Shown here piece after piece: positions 28,314 to 35,342 of a stretch of 64,000 nt of DNA (position 1 is the first letter of the stretch; each line of letters starts with the position of its first letter). A model generated the notes under the pieces. It was not told the origin of the DNA and searched no databases. It was given only the letters and a program-made list of their open reading frames with translations. The translations under genes were made by a program, and so were the position numbers. The stretch comes from an uncultured Muribaculaceae bacterium (lineage in GTDB: Bacteria; Bacteroidota; Bacteroidia; Bacteroidales; Muribaculaceae). The DNA is taken from NCBI GenBank assembly GCA_910584055.1, contig CAJTZS010000017.1:1-64000 (forward strand). The letters are read 5' to 3'.

Positions 28314-28374
28314 TATAATCTAATATCCCTTTATAACTAACAAATACCGCTCCAAATTGTGTTGTCGGCAACTA

Positions 28375-28621
28375 AAATTCCGTTTATCTCTGCGCCCAAA
28401 CCAATATACTAATATCGTCTGATTCATTTTTCCAACCACATTCAACCACCAAACAACCACTTTTACATCGACACTTTTTTAATATAGTTCGTTTGAAAAT
28501 TTGCATAATCAAAATTAACGGTCATTGTAACATAGAGATAAAAAGTGGTTGTATAGTGGTTGTAAGTGGTTGGAGCCGTTAATATATTCTGGTTTGATGG
28601 CGCAGAGATAAACGGGAATTT
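28375..28621. mobile_element. MITE-like element with AACCAC-rich inner repeats
   Basis: A 247-bp block with inverted ends: left AAATTCCGTTTATCTCTGCG then CC (28375-28396), right GGCGCAGAGATAAACGGGAA then TTT (28599-28621). Nested inside is a second inverted pair, TCCAACCAC repeats from 28431 and GTGGTTGGA repeats ending at 28574, made of several AACCAC/GTGGTT units. The outer 15-16 bases resemble the ends of the 240-bp elements at 10077 and 29207. No open reading frame of note. It fills most of the gap between the divergent uvrA and sigma-factor genes. Confidence 0.75.
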
Positions 28622-28650
28622 GGCGTTGTGGTCGAAAATTGCTAATTTTG
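28619..28650 (+). promoter_or_regulatory. Promoter of the ECF sigma factor gene
   Basis: -33 TTTG at 28619-28622, 20-base spacer, -7 TAATTTTG at 28643-28650, 27 bases before the ATG. The first three bases of the -33 box are the last bases of the inverted-repeat element, so the element contributes part of the promoter. Confidence 0.75.
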
Positions 28651-28677
28651 TTCTGCATAAGCACACCTGGTTGAAAC

Positions 28678-29208
28678 ATGGATGCAAAGGAATTTGAGAA
28701 GGAATATCAACGGCTATTGCTTCCGTTGGGATTGTACGCATTGAAAATTGTAGAGAATGTAGATGATTCGAATGATATTGTGCAATCTGTTTTTCTCAAT
28801 ACCTGGAGTCGCCTTCAGGAAGGGTTGGAAACGGATAACCTTAAATCTTATCTTTATCGCGCGGTCAGGAATGCATCTCTAAAATTTTTAGCGAACAAGA
28901 ACAATGCACCGACTGACAACCTTGAATCTCTTGAGGATGTGACGGAAGAAGCAATCGACACCTCCGAACGCGACGCAAGACTATGGAGAGCAATCGAATC
29001 TCTACCTGAGAAATGTCGCGAGGTATTTCTTCTATGCAAACGGGATAATCTATCGTATAGAGAAGTCTCGGAAGAATTGTCAATTTCTGAAAAGACAGTG
29101 GAGAACCATATGACAAAAGCGATGAAAGCATTGCGAGAGGCATATGGATTATCAGGCAGCCACACTCCGAATTTGCACATGGATATATTTTTCTTGCCTT
29201 TCCTGTAA
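28678..29208 (+). CDS. ECF-type RNA polymerase sigma factor
   Basis: Sigma-70 family regulator of 176 residues, the usual Bacteroidetes ECF length. Region 2 spans about residues 8-80 (NDIVQSVFLNTWSRL) and region 4 about 105-160 (LPEKCREVFLLCKRDNLSYREVSEELSISEKTVENHM), a clear helix-turn-helix. The end is hydrophobic (MDIFFLPFL), as often in this group. With the downstream anti-sigma factor and STN-containing receptor it forms a FecI/FecR-like surface-signalling set. Its stop codon TAA straddles the left edge of a MITE-like element, which separates it by 327 bases from the anti-sigma gene. Confidence 0.93.
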   Translation: MDAKEFEKEYQRLLLPLGLYALKIVENVDDSNDIVQSVFLNTWSRLQEGLETDNLKSYLYRAVRNASLKFLANKNNAPTDNLESLEDVTEEAIDTSERDARLWRAIESLPEKCREVFLLCKRDNLSYREVSEELSISEKTVENHMTKAMKALREAYGLSGSHTPNLHMDIFFLPFL

Positions 29209-29446
29209 ATTCCCCGTTTATCGCACTGAACATTATTCCTCGCAGAGTCGCCGAGGGCGCAAAGGATTATACACCTTGTCTTTAGGGTCGTGAACTCCCG
29301 GCAGAGTGGCAGAGCCTGTCGCGGCGATTTTAGCGACAGGCTCTGCTGCTCGGCAGGAGTGGAAACGACCTCTGAAACCGGATATGCATGCTCTGCCACT
29401 CTGCGGCTCTGCGAGGAATAATGTTCAGTCCGATAAATGGGAATTT
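29207..29446. mobile_element. MITE-like inverted-repeat element, copy B
   Basis: A 240-bp block bounded by AAATTCCCCGTTTATCGCAC (left) and CGATAAATGGGAATTT (right). The extended terminal repeats read CTGAACATTATTCCTCGCAG and its complement. The centre holds a further palindrome, CTGTCGCGGCGATTTTAGCG then ACAG. It is the reverse-oriented relative of 10077-10315. It lies between the sigma factor and its anti-sigma factor genes; 90 bases with no recognised signal separate it from the anti-sigma ATG. Confidence 0.82.
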
Positions 29447-29535
29447 ATTTTTAATGTTATGAAAAAATTTTTGATTTAGAGTAGGGGGAATCATGGAATA
29501 TCGGGTCATAGGGATAGAAACAACAAATATAACTT

Positions 29536-30000
29536 ATGACTGATCTGGAAAAATTTAATAAGGAAACGAGGTTCATTGCCCGGCATTTCAAACCGGGTGC
29601 ATTCCAACCTCAATATTCTTTCAATGCGGTTGATGCATTCAAAAACAGGAGACGGACAGCTATGAAATGGATTGCGGCTTCATTTGCAGGCGTTGCACTG
29701 TCTGCCGCCGCAATAGTAATAACCTATCAGGTGATGAATACGGAAAAGCCTGTTGAACCTACAGCAATCCCTGTCCAGCCTGTTGATCGAACCGACCGTG
29801 CCGATGAAATAATCCACCTCGAATTTACTGATGCTCCACTGTCGGAGGTCGTTAAAGGCGTGGAAGATGCTTATGGAGTCACACTCACTAATGTCCCGGT
29901 TGAAGATTTGCATTTGACTCTAAGCTATGAAGGTAATGCCTGTGATTTTATAGATACTGTAAACGAACTCTTAGGAACCGATATCAAAATAGAAAAATGA
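29536..30000 (+). CDS. Short FecR-like anti-sigma factor
   Basis: Protein of 154 residues with one transmembrane helix at about 47-67 (WIAASFAGVALSAAAIVITY). A cytoplasmic N-terminus of about 40 residues would bind the sigma factor, and the periplasmic part ends in a DUF4974-like domain (FTDAPLSEVVKGVEDAYGV). The FecR beta-domain normally found between helix and C-terminal domain is absent, so this is about half the usual length. The C-terminal domain resembles STN and should meet the receptor's signalling domain. Its stop overlaps the receptor ATG by four bases. Confidence 0.8.
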   Translation: MTDLEKFNKETRFIARHFKPGAFQPQYSFNAVDAFKNRRRTAMKWIAASFAGVALSAAAIVITYQVMNTEKPVEPTAIPVQPVDRTDRADEIIHLEFTDAPLSEVVKGVEDAYGVTLTNVPVEDLHLTLSYEGNACDFIDTVNELLGTDIKIEK

Positions 30001-32504
30001 GAAAGTTAAGATTTATCATCCCCTTTATCGGCAAGTTGTTCCTTTTTTTAAGAATCATATGTATAACCGGCATTTTGGCATTGACAATGTCTTCACCGGT
30101 ATATGCACAAAAAATTTCGGTTGATGCCGTTAATCGTCCTGCCGAAGAGGTATTTGCCGACGTAATGCGACAGAGCGGTAAGAATTTCATATATTCTTCC
30201 GATATTCTGAAGGGACTTAGGTTAAATGTCAGTGTCAAGAATAAACCATTGAAAAAGACTCTCGACAAAATGTTTCAGAACACTGGCATTGAGTATAAAA
30301 TCAGGGGTAACAACATTATGCTTGTAAAGAAGAAAAAGAAAGAATTCAAACCGAAGCATAGTATAAGTGACCCGCGCCTTAAGGATATCGACAGTATCAA
30401 AGTCGGTATTTTGAGAGATGTGATAGTTGAGGGTAGCAGGAATCAGACAATAACCATGAATTCAGCAAACATAGGTGCGCTGAATGTATCGAGAGACATG
30501 ATTGCCAAGACTCCGGTAATTTTCGGTGAGTCGGATATCATAAAGACTTTGCAGTTTGAGCCAGGAGTTTCAGGCGGTGTCGAGGCAACTGCCGGAATGT
30601 ATGTGCATGGAGGGAATGTGGATGAAAACCTGTATATGCTCGATAATATTCCGCTGTATCAGGTGAATCATCTTGGCGGTCTGTTTTCAGCGTTCAACAC
30701 CGAGGCAATAAAAAATGTGGATTTTTATAAATCGACATTTCCGGCAAAGTTTGACGGACGCCTTTCATCCTTCATGGATGTGTATACCCGCGACGGTTCA
30801 AACAAAAAGCTGAATGGATCCATCAGGTTGGGACTGACATCCGGCGCGGCCAATATTGAGGGACCATTGTGGAAAGACAAGACTACTTTTTCATTGGCTG
30901 TGAGACGTTCATGGTTTGATTTAATAACTATTCCGACAGTGGCAATTGTTAATGCCAAAAATGAAAAGGTGGAAGATGATTTCACTTTCGGATACGCTTT
31001 CACCGATGTCAACGCGAAGATAGCTCATAAATTCTCCAACCGAAGCAAGGTCTACGGCATGTTTTACTATGGCGAGGATTATCTTAATAACGGCACTCAT
31101 TCCCCGGATGATAAAAAGAATGATTATTACGATAAGGATGAAGCGCGGCTGAGATGGGGTAACATAGTTGCCTCGGCAGGTTGGATTTACGATTTTACTC
31201 CCGATTTATGGGGAAAGGTGTGCGGAGCTTTCACCCGTTATTATTCTGCTATGAACACTCTTACTGAGAGTGCAGATCTTGATGAGGGTGAGAAGTTGAA
31301 TTTCACTTCGAATGAGATTAAATCACGCAATAATATCCAGGATTGGATAATCAAGGCAGATTTTGAATGGTGCTCCTCTTCGGTGAACAGGCTCAGTTTC
31401 GGAGCAGGAATGACATTCCATAACTTCCTTCCGTCGAAAGATTCAAGACAACTTATTGCAGATGGGGTGACGACGGAACTGACCGATAACGGTTACAAAT
31501 ATAAGGCCCGCGAATTTAATGTGTATGCCGAAGATAACATGACAATAGGGGATAAGTTAAAATTTAACTTGGGACTGCATTACAGCCTGTTCTACATATC
31601 AGGAGCAACTAAAAGCGGTTTGTCTCCCCGCGTAGCGTTCAACTATATGCCTGTGGACAATGTATCATTGAAAGGTGGATATTCAAGAACGGTGCAATAC
31701 GTGCATCAACTGTCGCAAAGTTCCATTTCACTGCCAACCGACCAATGGGTGCCTGTCATAGGGGAGCAAAAACCTCAGATTTCAGACAAAATAGCGTTGG
31801 GAATCTATTGGAAACCGCTGAATCTTTTTACCGTATCCTTGGAGGGTTATTACAAATGGATGCATAATCTGATAGATTATTGCGACGAGTATTATATTCT
31901 GCCTCCCGAACTTCAATGGGATGCCAAGCTGACGACCGGGAAAGGGACTTCAAAGGGGATTGACTTTAAAATCTCAAAAGAGTTCGGCAGGATTACGGGA
32001 CAAATTTCTTATTCACTTCTATGGGCAGACCGTCAGTTTGCCAACAGGAACGGGGGACGTAAATATCCTGCAAGATTTGATAACCGCCATAAAATAAATG
32101 TTCTCGTGAACTGGAAAATAAATGATAAATGGGAATTAGGAGCAAGTTGGACCGGTATGAGCGGCAACAGAATGACGTTGCCGACCCAATGCTGGACCGA
32201 TCCGACATTAGCACCCTGGCATTACGACATGATGCTTAAAACCGATATAAACAATTACAGATTACCATTTTATCACAGGCTTGACTTGAGCTTTACGCGA
32301 TACACGCGTCATGGATACTGGACTTTCGGGTTATATAATGCGTATTGCAATATGAACACGATAGCGGTGCGTCTCGATTATTCCACTAAAGTATATGCCG
32401 CTAATATTCAGAACGGTTATTACTCTTATAGTTTGAAACCGACGTTCCAAAAACTCAAATTAATACCAACAATCCCATCAGTTTCTTACACATGGCTATT
32501 CTAA
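29997..32504 (+). CDS. TonB-dependent receptor with STN signalling domain
   Basis: Outer-membrane receptor of 835 residues. It has a signal peptide (cleavage near SPVYAQ, residue 38), an STN domain at about 40-110 (ISVDAVNRPAEEVFADVMRQ), a plug domain at about 145-260 (GEGDI-like GESDIIKTLQFEPGV, YMLDNIPLYQVNHLGG) and a 22-strand barrel. The last residue is Phe, as expected for barrel insertion. There is no N-terminal carboxypeptidase-like domain, so it is not a SusC. The ligand is unknown. The STN domain and the upstream sigma/anti-sigma genes indicate that substrate binding controls transcription, probably of this same operon. Confidence 0.92.
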   Translation: MRKLRFIIPFIGKLFLFLRIICITGILALTMSSPVYAQKISVDAVNRPAEEVFADVMRQSGKNFIYSSDILKGLRLNVSVKNKPLKKTLDKMFQNTGIEYKIRGNNIMLVKKKKKEFKPKHSISDPRLKDIDSIKVGILRDVIVEGSRNQTITMNSANIGALNVSRDMIAKTPVIFGESDIIKTLQFEPGVSGGVEATAGMYVHGGNVDENLYMLDNIPLYQVNHLGGLFSAFNTEAIKNVDFYKSTFPAKFDGRLSSFMDVYTRDGSNKKLNGSIRLGLTSGAANIEGPLWKDKTTFSLAVRRSWFDLITIPTVAIVNAKNEKVEDDFTFGYAFTDVNAKIAHKFSNRSKVYGMFYYGEDYLNNGTHSPDDKKNDYYDKDEARLRWGNIVASAGWIYDFTPDLWGKVCGAFTRYYSAMNTLTESADLDEGEKLNFTSNEIKSRNNIQDWIIKADFEWCSSSVNRLSFGAGMTFHNFLPSKDSRQLIADGVTTELTDNGYKYKAREFNVYAEDNMTIGDKLKFNLGLHYSLFYISGATKSGLSPRVAFNYMPVDNVSLKGGYSRTVQYVHQLSQSSISLPTDQWVPVIGEQKPQISDKIALGIYWKPLNLFTVSLEGYYKWMHNLIDYCDEYYILPPELQWDAKLTTGKGTSKGIDFKISKEFGRITGQISYSLLWADRQFANRNGGRKYPARFDNRHKINVLVNWKINDKWELGASWTGMSGNRMTLPTQCWTDPTLAPWHYDMMLKTDINNYRLPFYHRLDLSFTRYTRHGYWTFGLYNAYCNMNTIAVRLDYSTKVYAANIQNGYYSYSLKPTFQKLKLIPTIPSVSYTWLF

Positions 32505-33526
32505 AGAAATATATACCAATATTACTCTCCCTCATTGTATTCAGCGGTTGCTACAGCGATTTCGAACCGGATATTGACAGCACCCCTGTGGTCTGCATAA
32601 ATGCGGATGCAAAGCAGGGGGAAGCTCTGAAGATTTTCGTTACCCGAACATGGAGATGGTCTGAAGGCTTGGCGGAAAATCTTGACCTACAGCTTAAAGA
32701 CGCTATCGTCAATCTGTATGTCAACGACAGACTATATGAAACCGTTGGATTTTCAGAATGGGATTACAATAATCCCATGGAACCTTGGGTCAATAGGCAA
32801 TGCGGCTTTCTATCAACGTATGAGCCAAAAGCCGGAGACCGGATACGAATTGTTGCGCATAGCGACAAATATGGAGATGCTGAGGGGGAGGTGATAGTCC
32901 CTCAACCGGTGGCAATAGATGATGTGGCTTTCTTGGTAAGCAATCAGGAAATGTCTAAATTAGATATGACAACTACATTTTACGGCAACGTTAGCCTCGA
33001 AGTTAATTTTACCGATCCCGAATCTGTTAAGAACTACTACTTATTTAAAGCCGGTTACATGTCGGATTACGATAGCGATTTCAGGGTTGAAATGTGGGTT
33101 GACTATAGCGCGGAGCCATTGTTTACAGAGCATGTTTCATCACTTGAGTCTTCCATTTCCGAAACATCAGGTTACACATTCTTTTCCGATCGAATGATAT
33201 CCGGTAAGACGTATCCTCTGCATATCAGGTTGAATAATATCGGCTATACTGTATATTCAGATAACTTTGAATCCAACAAGGCATATGTTGAATTGGTGCT
33301 CACTTCTATTTCCGAAAGCTATTATAAACATGTCATCTCTGTGTGGGAAAGCAATGACGGCATAAACGGAATTCTCGGTGGCGTAGGACTTGCCGATCCG
33401 GTTTGGGAATGCAGCAATGTATCGACAGGAGCGGGAGTTATTTCCGCTTCCGCCCCTGTTAAGTTAGAGATTCCTGTATCAGAATTTTTCAAAGATATAA
33501 AACCGTCTGCACAGACATCAGAGTAA
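32492..33526 (+). CDS. DUF4249 lipoprotein
   Basis: Surface lipoprotein candidate of 344 residues with lipobox SGC (Cys20) after a hydrophobic signal. The mature part matches the DUF4249 pattern (PVVCINADAKQGEALKIFVT, NDRLYETVGF, GEVIVPQP). These proteins are regularly encoded after STN-type TonB receptors and are thought to act as their ligand-binding lids; that is family knowledge by synteny, not shown here. The ATG lies 13 bases inside the receptor gene, so translation is coupled. The stop is four bases from the stop of the convergent sulfatase gene. Confidence 0.85.
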   Translation: MAILKKYIPILLSLIVFSGCYSDFEPDIDSTPVVCINADAKQGEALKIFVTRTWRWSEGLAENLDLQLKDAIVNLYVNDRLYETVGFSEWDYNNPMEPWVNRQCGFLSTYEPKAGDRIRIVAHSDKYGDAEGEVIVPQPVAIDDVAFLVSNQEMSKLDMTTTFYGNVSLEVNFTDPESVKNYYLFKAGYMSDYDSDFRVEMWVDYSAEPLFTEHVSSLESSISETSGYTFFSDRMISGKTYPLHIRLNNIGYTVYSDNFESNKAYVELVLTSISESYYKHVISVWESNDGINGILGGVGLADPVWECSNVSTGAGVISASAPVKLEIPVSEFFKDIKPSAQTSE

Positions 33527-33530
33527 AAGC

Positions 33531-35111
33531 TTATTTATAAACAAGCTCTAATTCGTCAGGGTAGGGGATTTGCTGCCCCGTGGCGCGCAGTGTCGGCATC
33601 GGTGAGTTCCAGTCTCGCAACTTCATGCTTAAGATAGTAGCCATCTCTTTAAGCTTCTTCTTATTCTTGGTTGCGAGATTGTTGCGTTCGCCTATGTCCT
33701 CCTTCAGATTATATAATTCGAGTTGTTGGGTGCGGTGACGGTATACTATTTTCCAGTCTCCCTTGCGCATGGACGTGAGATAATCGATGTCTTCAAGCTG
33801 ATAGGGTTTCCATTGGTGCGGAAAGTGAAATACCAGTTCCCGGTCAGTGCGTATAAGAGGATCTTTCCCCGTTGAAATCAATTTTACAAGACTCTTCCCG
33901 TCAATGTCCTGCACGGTTGTGTACTCTTTGATACCGGCCATTTCGATAATGGTAGGATAGAGATCTTCTGCAATGACGGGGGTGTCTATTCGTGTACCGG
34001 CGTGAGTCTTGTCGGGCCAGTATACCATCATCGGAACCCTGACACCTCCTTCATAGCATGAACCCTTTCCTTCTCGAAGAGGCTCATTCTGGGTGTGAAT
34101 GATACCGCCCTTAGACTTGTTTTCGGAATTTCCACCATTGTCCGCTAAAAATATTATTATAGTATTGTCGGCAATCTTATGGGATTCAAGATAATCCATA
34201 ATGTCTCCGAGGCTTTTGTCCACACCCTCTATCAGTGAGGCATAATTGGCTTGTCCTTGATCAAGACCAGCATCAAGATATTTTTGCACAAAACGAGGAT
34301 CCGGCGTGATAGGGGTGTGCACTCCATGATGCGCCATATAGAGATAAAAAGGCAGATTATTTTTTATAGGGTAATCAAGAGTCTTCAACGCCTCTCGTGT
34401 CAATGCTTCCGTAAGATGAATATTGGAGCCGTAATACTCCGTCATATTCATAGTGGAGAATGTTGACCATTTATCTTTGGTATTACCATAGTTCTCCTCA
34501 CCATAGTAGCTCGTGGGTTTTCCGGCTACCTGACCTGCTACATTGACACAGAATCCGAGATTATAGGGACTCGCTGCCGGAGTTCCGGCAGCAGCCCAAT
34601 GTCCTTTACCTACATGTATAGTGTAGTAGCCATCATCCTTTAGGATCTGAGTCATAGGGGTAACCTTTACCGTGTGTGGTATACTGTCTATCGGCGATAT
34701 GCCGTTCCAGTTCCAGTCCGGATGAATCAGGACATCATTTTTAAGTGCTTCCGGTTTATGTGACGCATCACTTGGTATTCCGGGAATAGCAGTAGTGAAA
34801 TCAGTGATTTTAGAATGAGCCGCATTCATTCCAGACATCAAAGACGTTCTTGTAGGGGAGGAGACAGGGCATGCATAAGCCGACGTAAAAACTGTGCCCT
34901 TTTCTGACAATCGCTTCATGTTGGGAGTGTGATACCGCATGTTTAGTGGATAGGTCTCATTCCCGTATGCCACTGATGAATCGAGCCACCCCATATCATC
35001 TACCAGGAAGAAGATTATATTCGGTTTCTGTACTTCTCGCGCATTGGTAGCTAATGGCATCGCCAGTGCACATCCAGCAATGGCTTTAGTTAAATTTAGA
35101 AATGCTGTCAT
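33531..35111 (-). CDS. Sulfatase, Ser-type, exported
   Basis: Type I sulfatase of 526 residues that would cleave sulfate esters, probably from host or dietary glycans. A signal peptide spans about residues 1-24. Metal-binding DD at about 38-39 (FFLVDDMGW) is followed by the activation motif Ser84-Ser-Pro-Thr-Arg88. Ser84, not Cys, is the residue to become formylglycine, so a radical-SAM maturase (anSME) is required; it is not in the window. Further motifs are GKGHW and FLADNGG. The C-terminus (SMRKGDWKIVYRH) is complete. The promoter is at 35169-35200. The substrate cannot be told from sequence. Confidence 0.93.
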   Translation of the reverse strand: MTAFLNLTKAIAGCALAMPLATNAREVQKPNIIFFLVDDMGWLDSSVAYGNETYPLNMRYHTPNMKRLSEKGTVFTSAYACPVSSPTRTSLMSGMNAAHSKITDFTTAIPGIPSDASHKPEALKNDVLIHPDWNWNGISPIDSIPHTVKVTPMTQILKDDGYYTIHVGKGHWAAAGTPAASPYNLGFCVNVAGQVAGKPTSYYGEENYGNTKDKWSTFSTMNMTEYYGSNIHLTEALTREALKTLDYPIKNNLPFYLYMAHHGVHTPITPDPRFVQKYLDAGLDQGQANYASLIEGVDKSLGDIMDYLESHKIADNTIIIFLADNGGNSENKSKGGIIHTQNEPLREGKGSCYEGGVRVPMMVYWPDKTHAGTRIDTPVIAEDLYPTIIEMAGIKEYTTVQDIDGKSLVKLISTGKDPLIRTDRELVFHFPHQWKPYQLEDIDYLTSMRKGDWKIVYRHRTQQLELYNLKEDIGERNNLATKNKKKLKEMATILSMKLRDWNSPMPTLRATGQQIPYPDELELVYK

Positions 35112-35168
35112 ATATCGTTTAGTTAAAGATTAGTTAAATTATCGTAGACCTGACCGACAAATCGTTTG

Positions 35169-35200
35169 CAAATATACGAAGAAGTGAGCGTAAAACCAAA
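35169..35200 (-). promoter_or_regulatory. Sulfatase promoter overlapped by a hairpin
   Basis: On the minus strand, -33 TTTG (35197-35200), 20-base spacer, -7 TATATTTG (35169-35176), matching consensus and 58 bases before the sulfatase ATG. The -33 box lies inside the 18-bp stem at 35190-35228. Confidence 0.72.
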
Positions 35201-35228
35201 TGCAAGTTTCACTTGCATTTGGTTTTAC
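35190..35228. promoter_or_regulatory. Perfect 18-bp inverted repeat over the sulfatase -33 box
   Basis: GTAAAACCAAATGCAAGT (35190-35207) and its exact complement (35211-35228) flank a TTC loop. It may be an operator, or a second terminator of the upstream tandem-repeat gene. The T-run inside the stem rather than after it argues against a classical terminator. Confidence 0.6.
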
Positions 35229-35238
35229 CGAACGATAG

Positions 35239-35261
35239 TATATTTGACGAAGTCAAATATA
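35239..35261. promoter_or_regulatory. Palindrome carrying -7-like boxes on both strands
   Basis: TATATTTGAC (35239-35248), GAA, then GTCAAATATA (35252-35261). Each arm contains TATATTTG, the -7 consensus, reading outwards in opposite directions. It could be a regulator site or a pair of opposed promoters, but no gene starts on the plus side. Confidence 0.5.
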
Positions 35262-35291
35262 GACAATAGTTATTGAATAAGAAATTTTAAT

Positions 35292-35326
35292 AAAATAAAG
35301 GAGGGGCGACGCCCCTCCTTTATTTT
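35292..35326 (-). terminator. Terminator of the tandem-repeat protein gene
   Basis: AAAATAAAGGAGGGGCG (35292-35308) and CGCCCCTCCTTTATTTT (35310-35326) are exact complements about a single base. The stem is GC-rich in the core with A/T tracts on both sides. It lies 16 bp after the stop codon on the minus strand. Confidence 0.88.
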
Positions 35327-35342
35327 ATCTTGGAATAGAGAT

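Noticed and set aside
35190..35326. CRISPR or integron-type repeat array from the stacked palindromes
   Set aside because: The palindromes differ from each other in sequence and are not regularly spaced; no cas or integrase gene is nearby.
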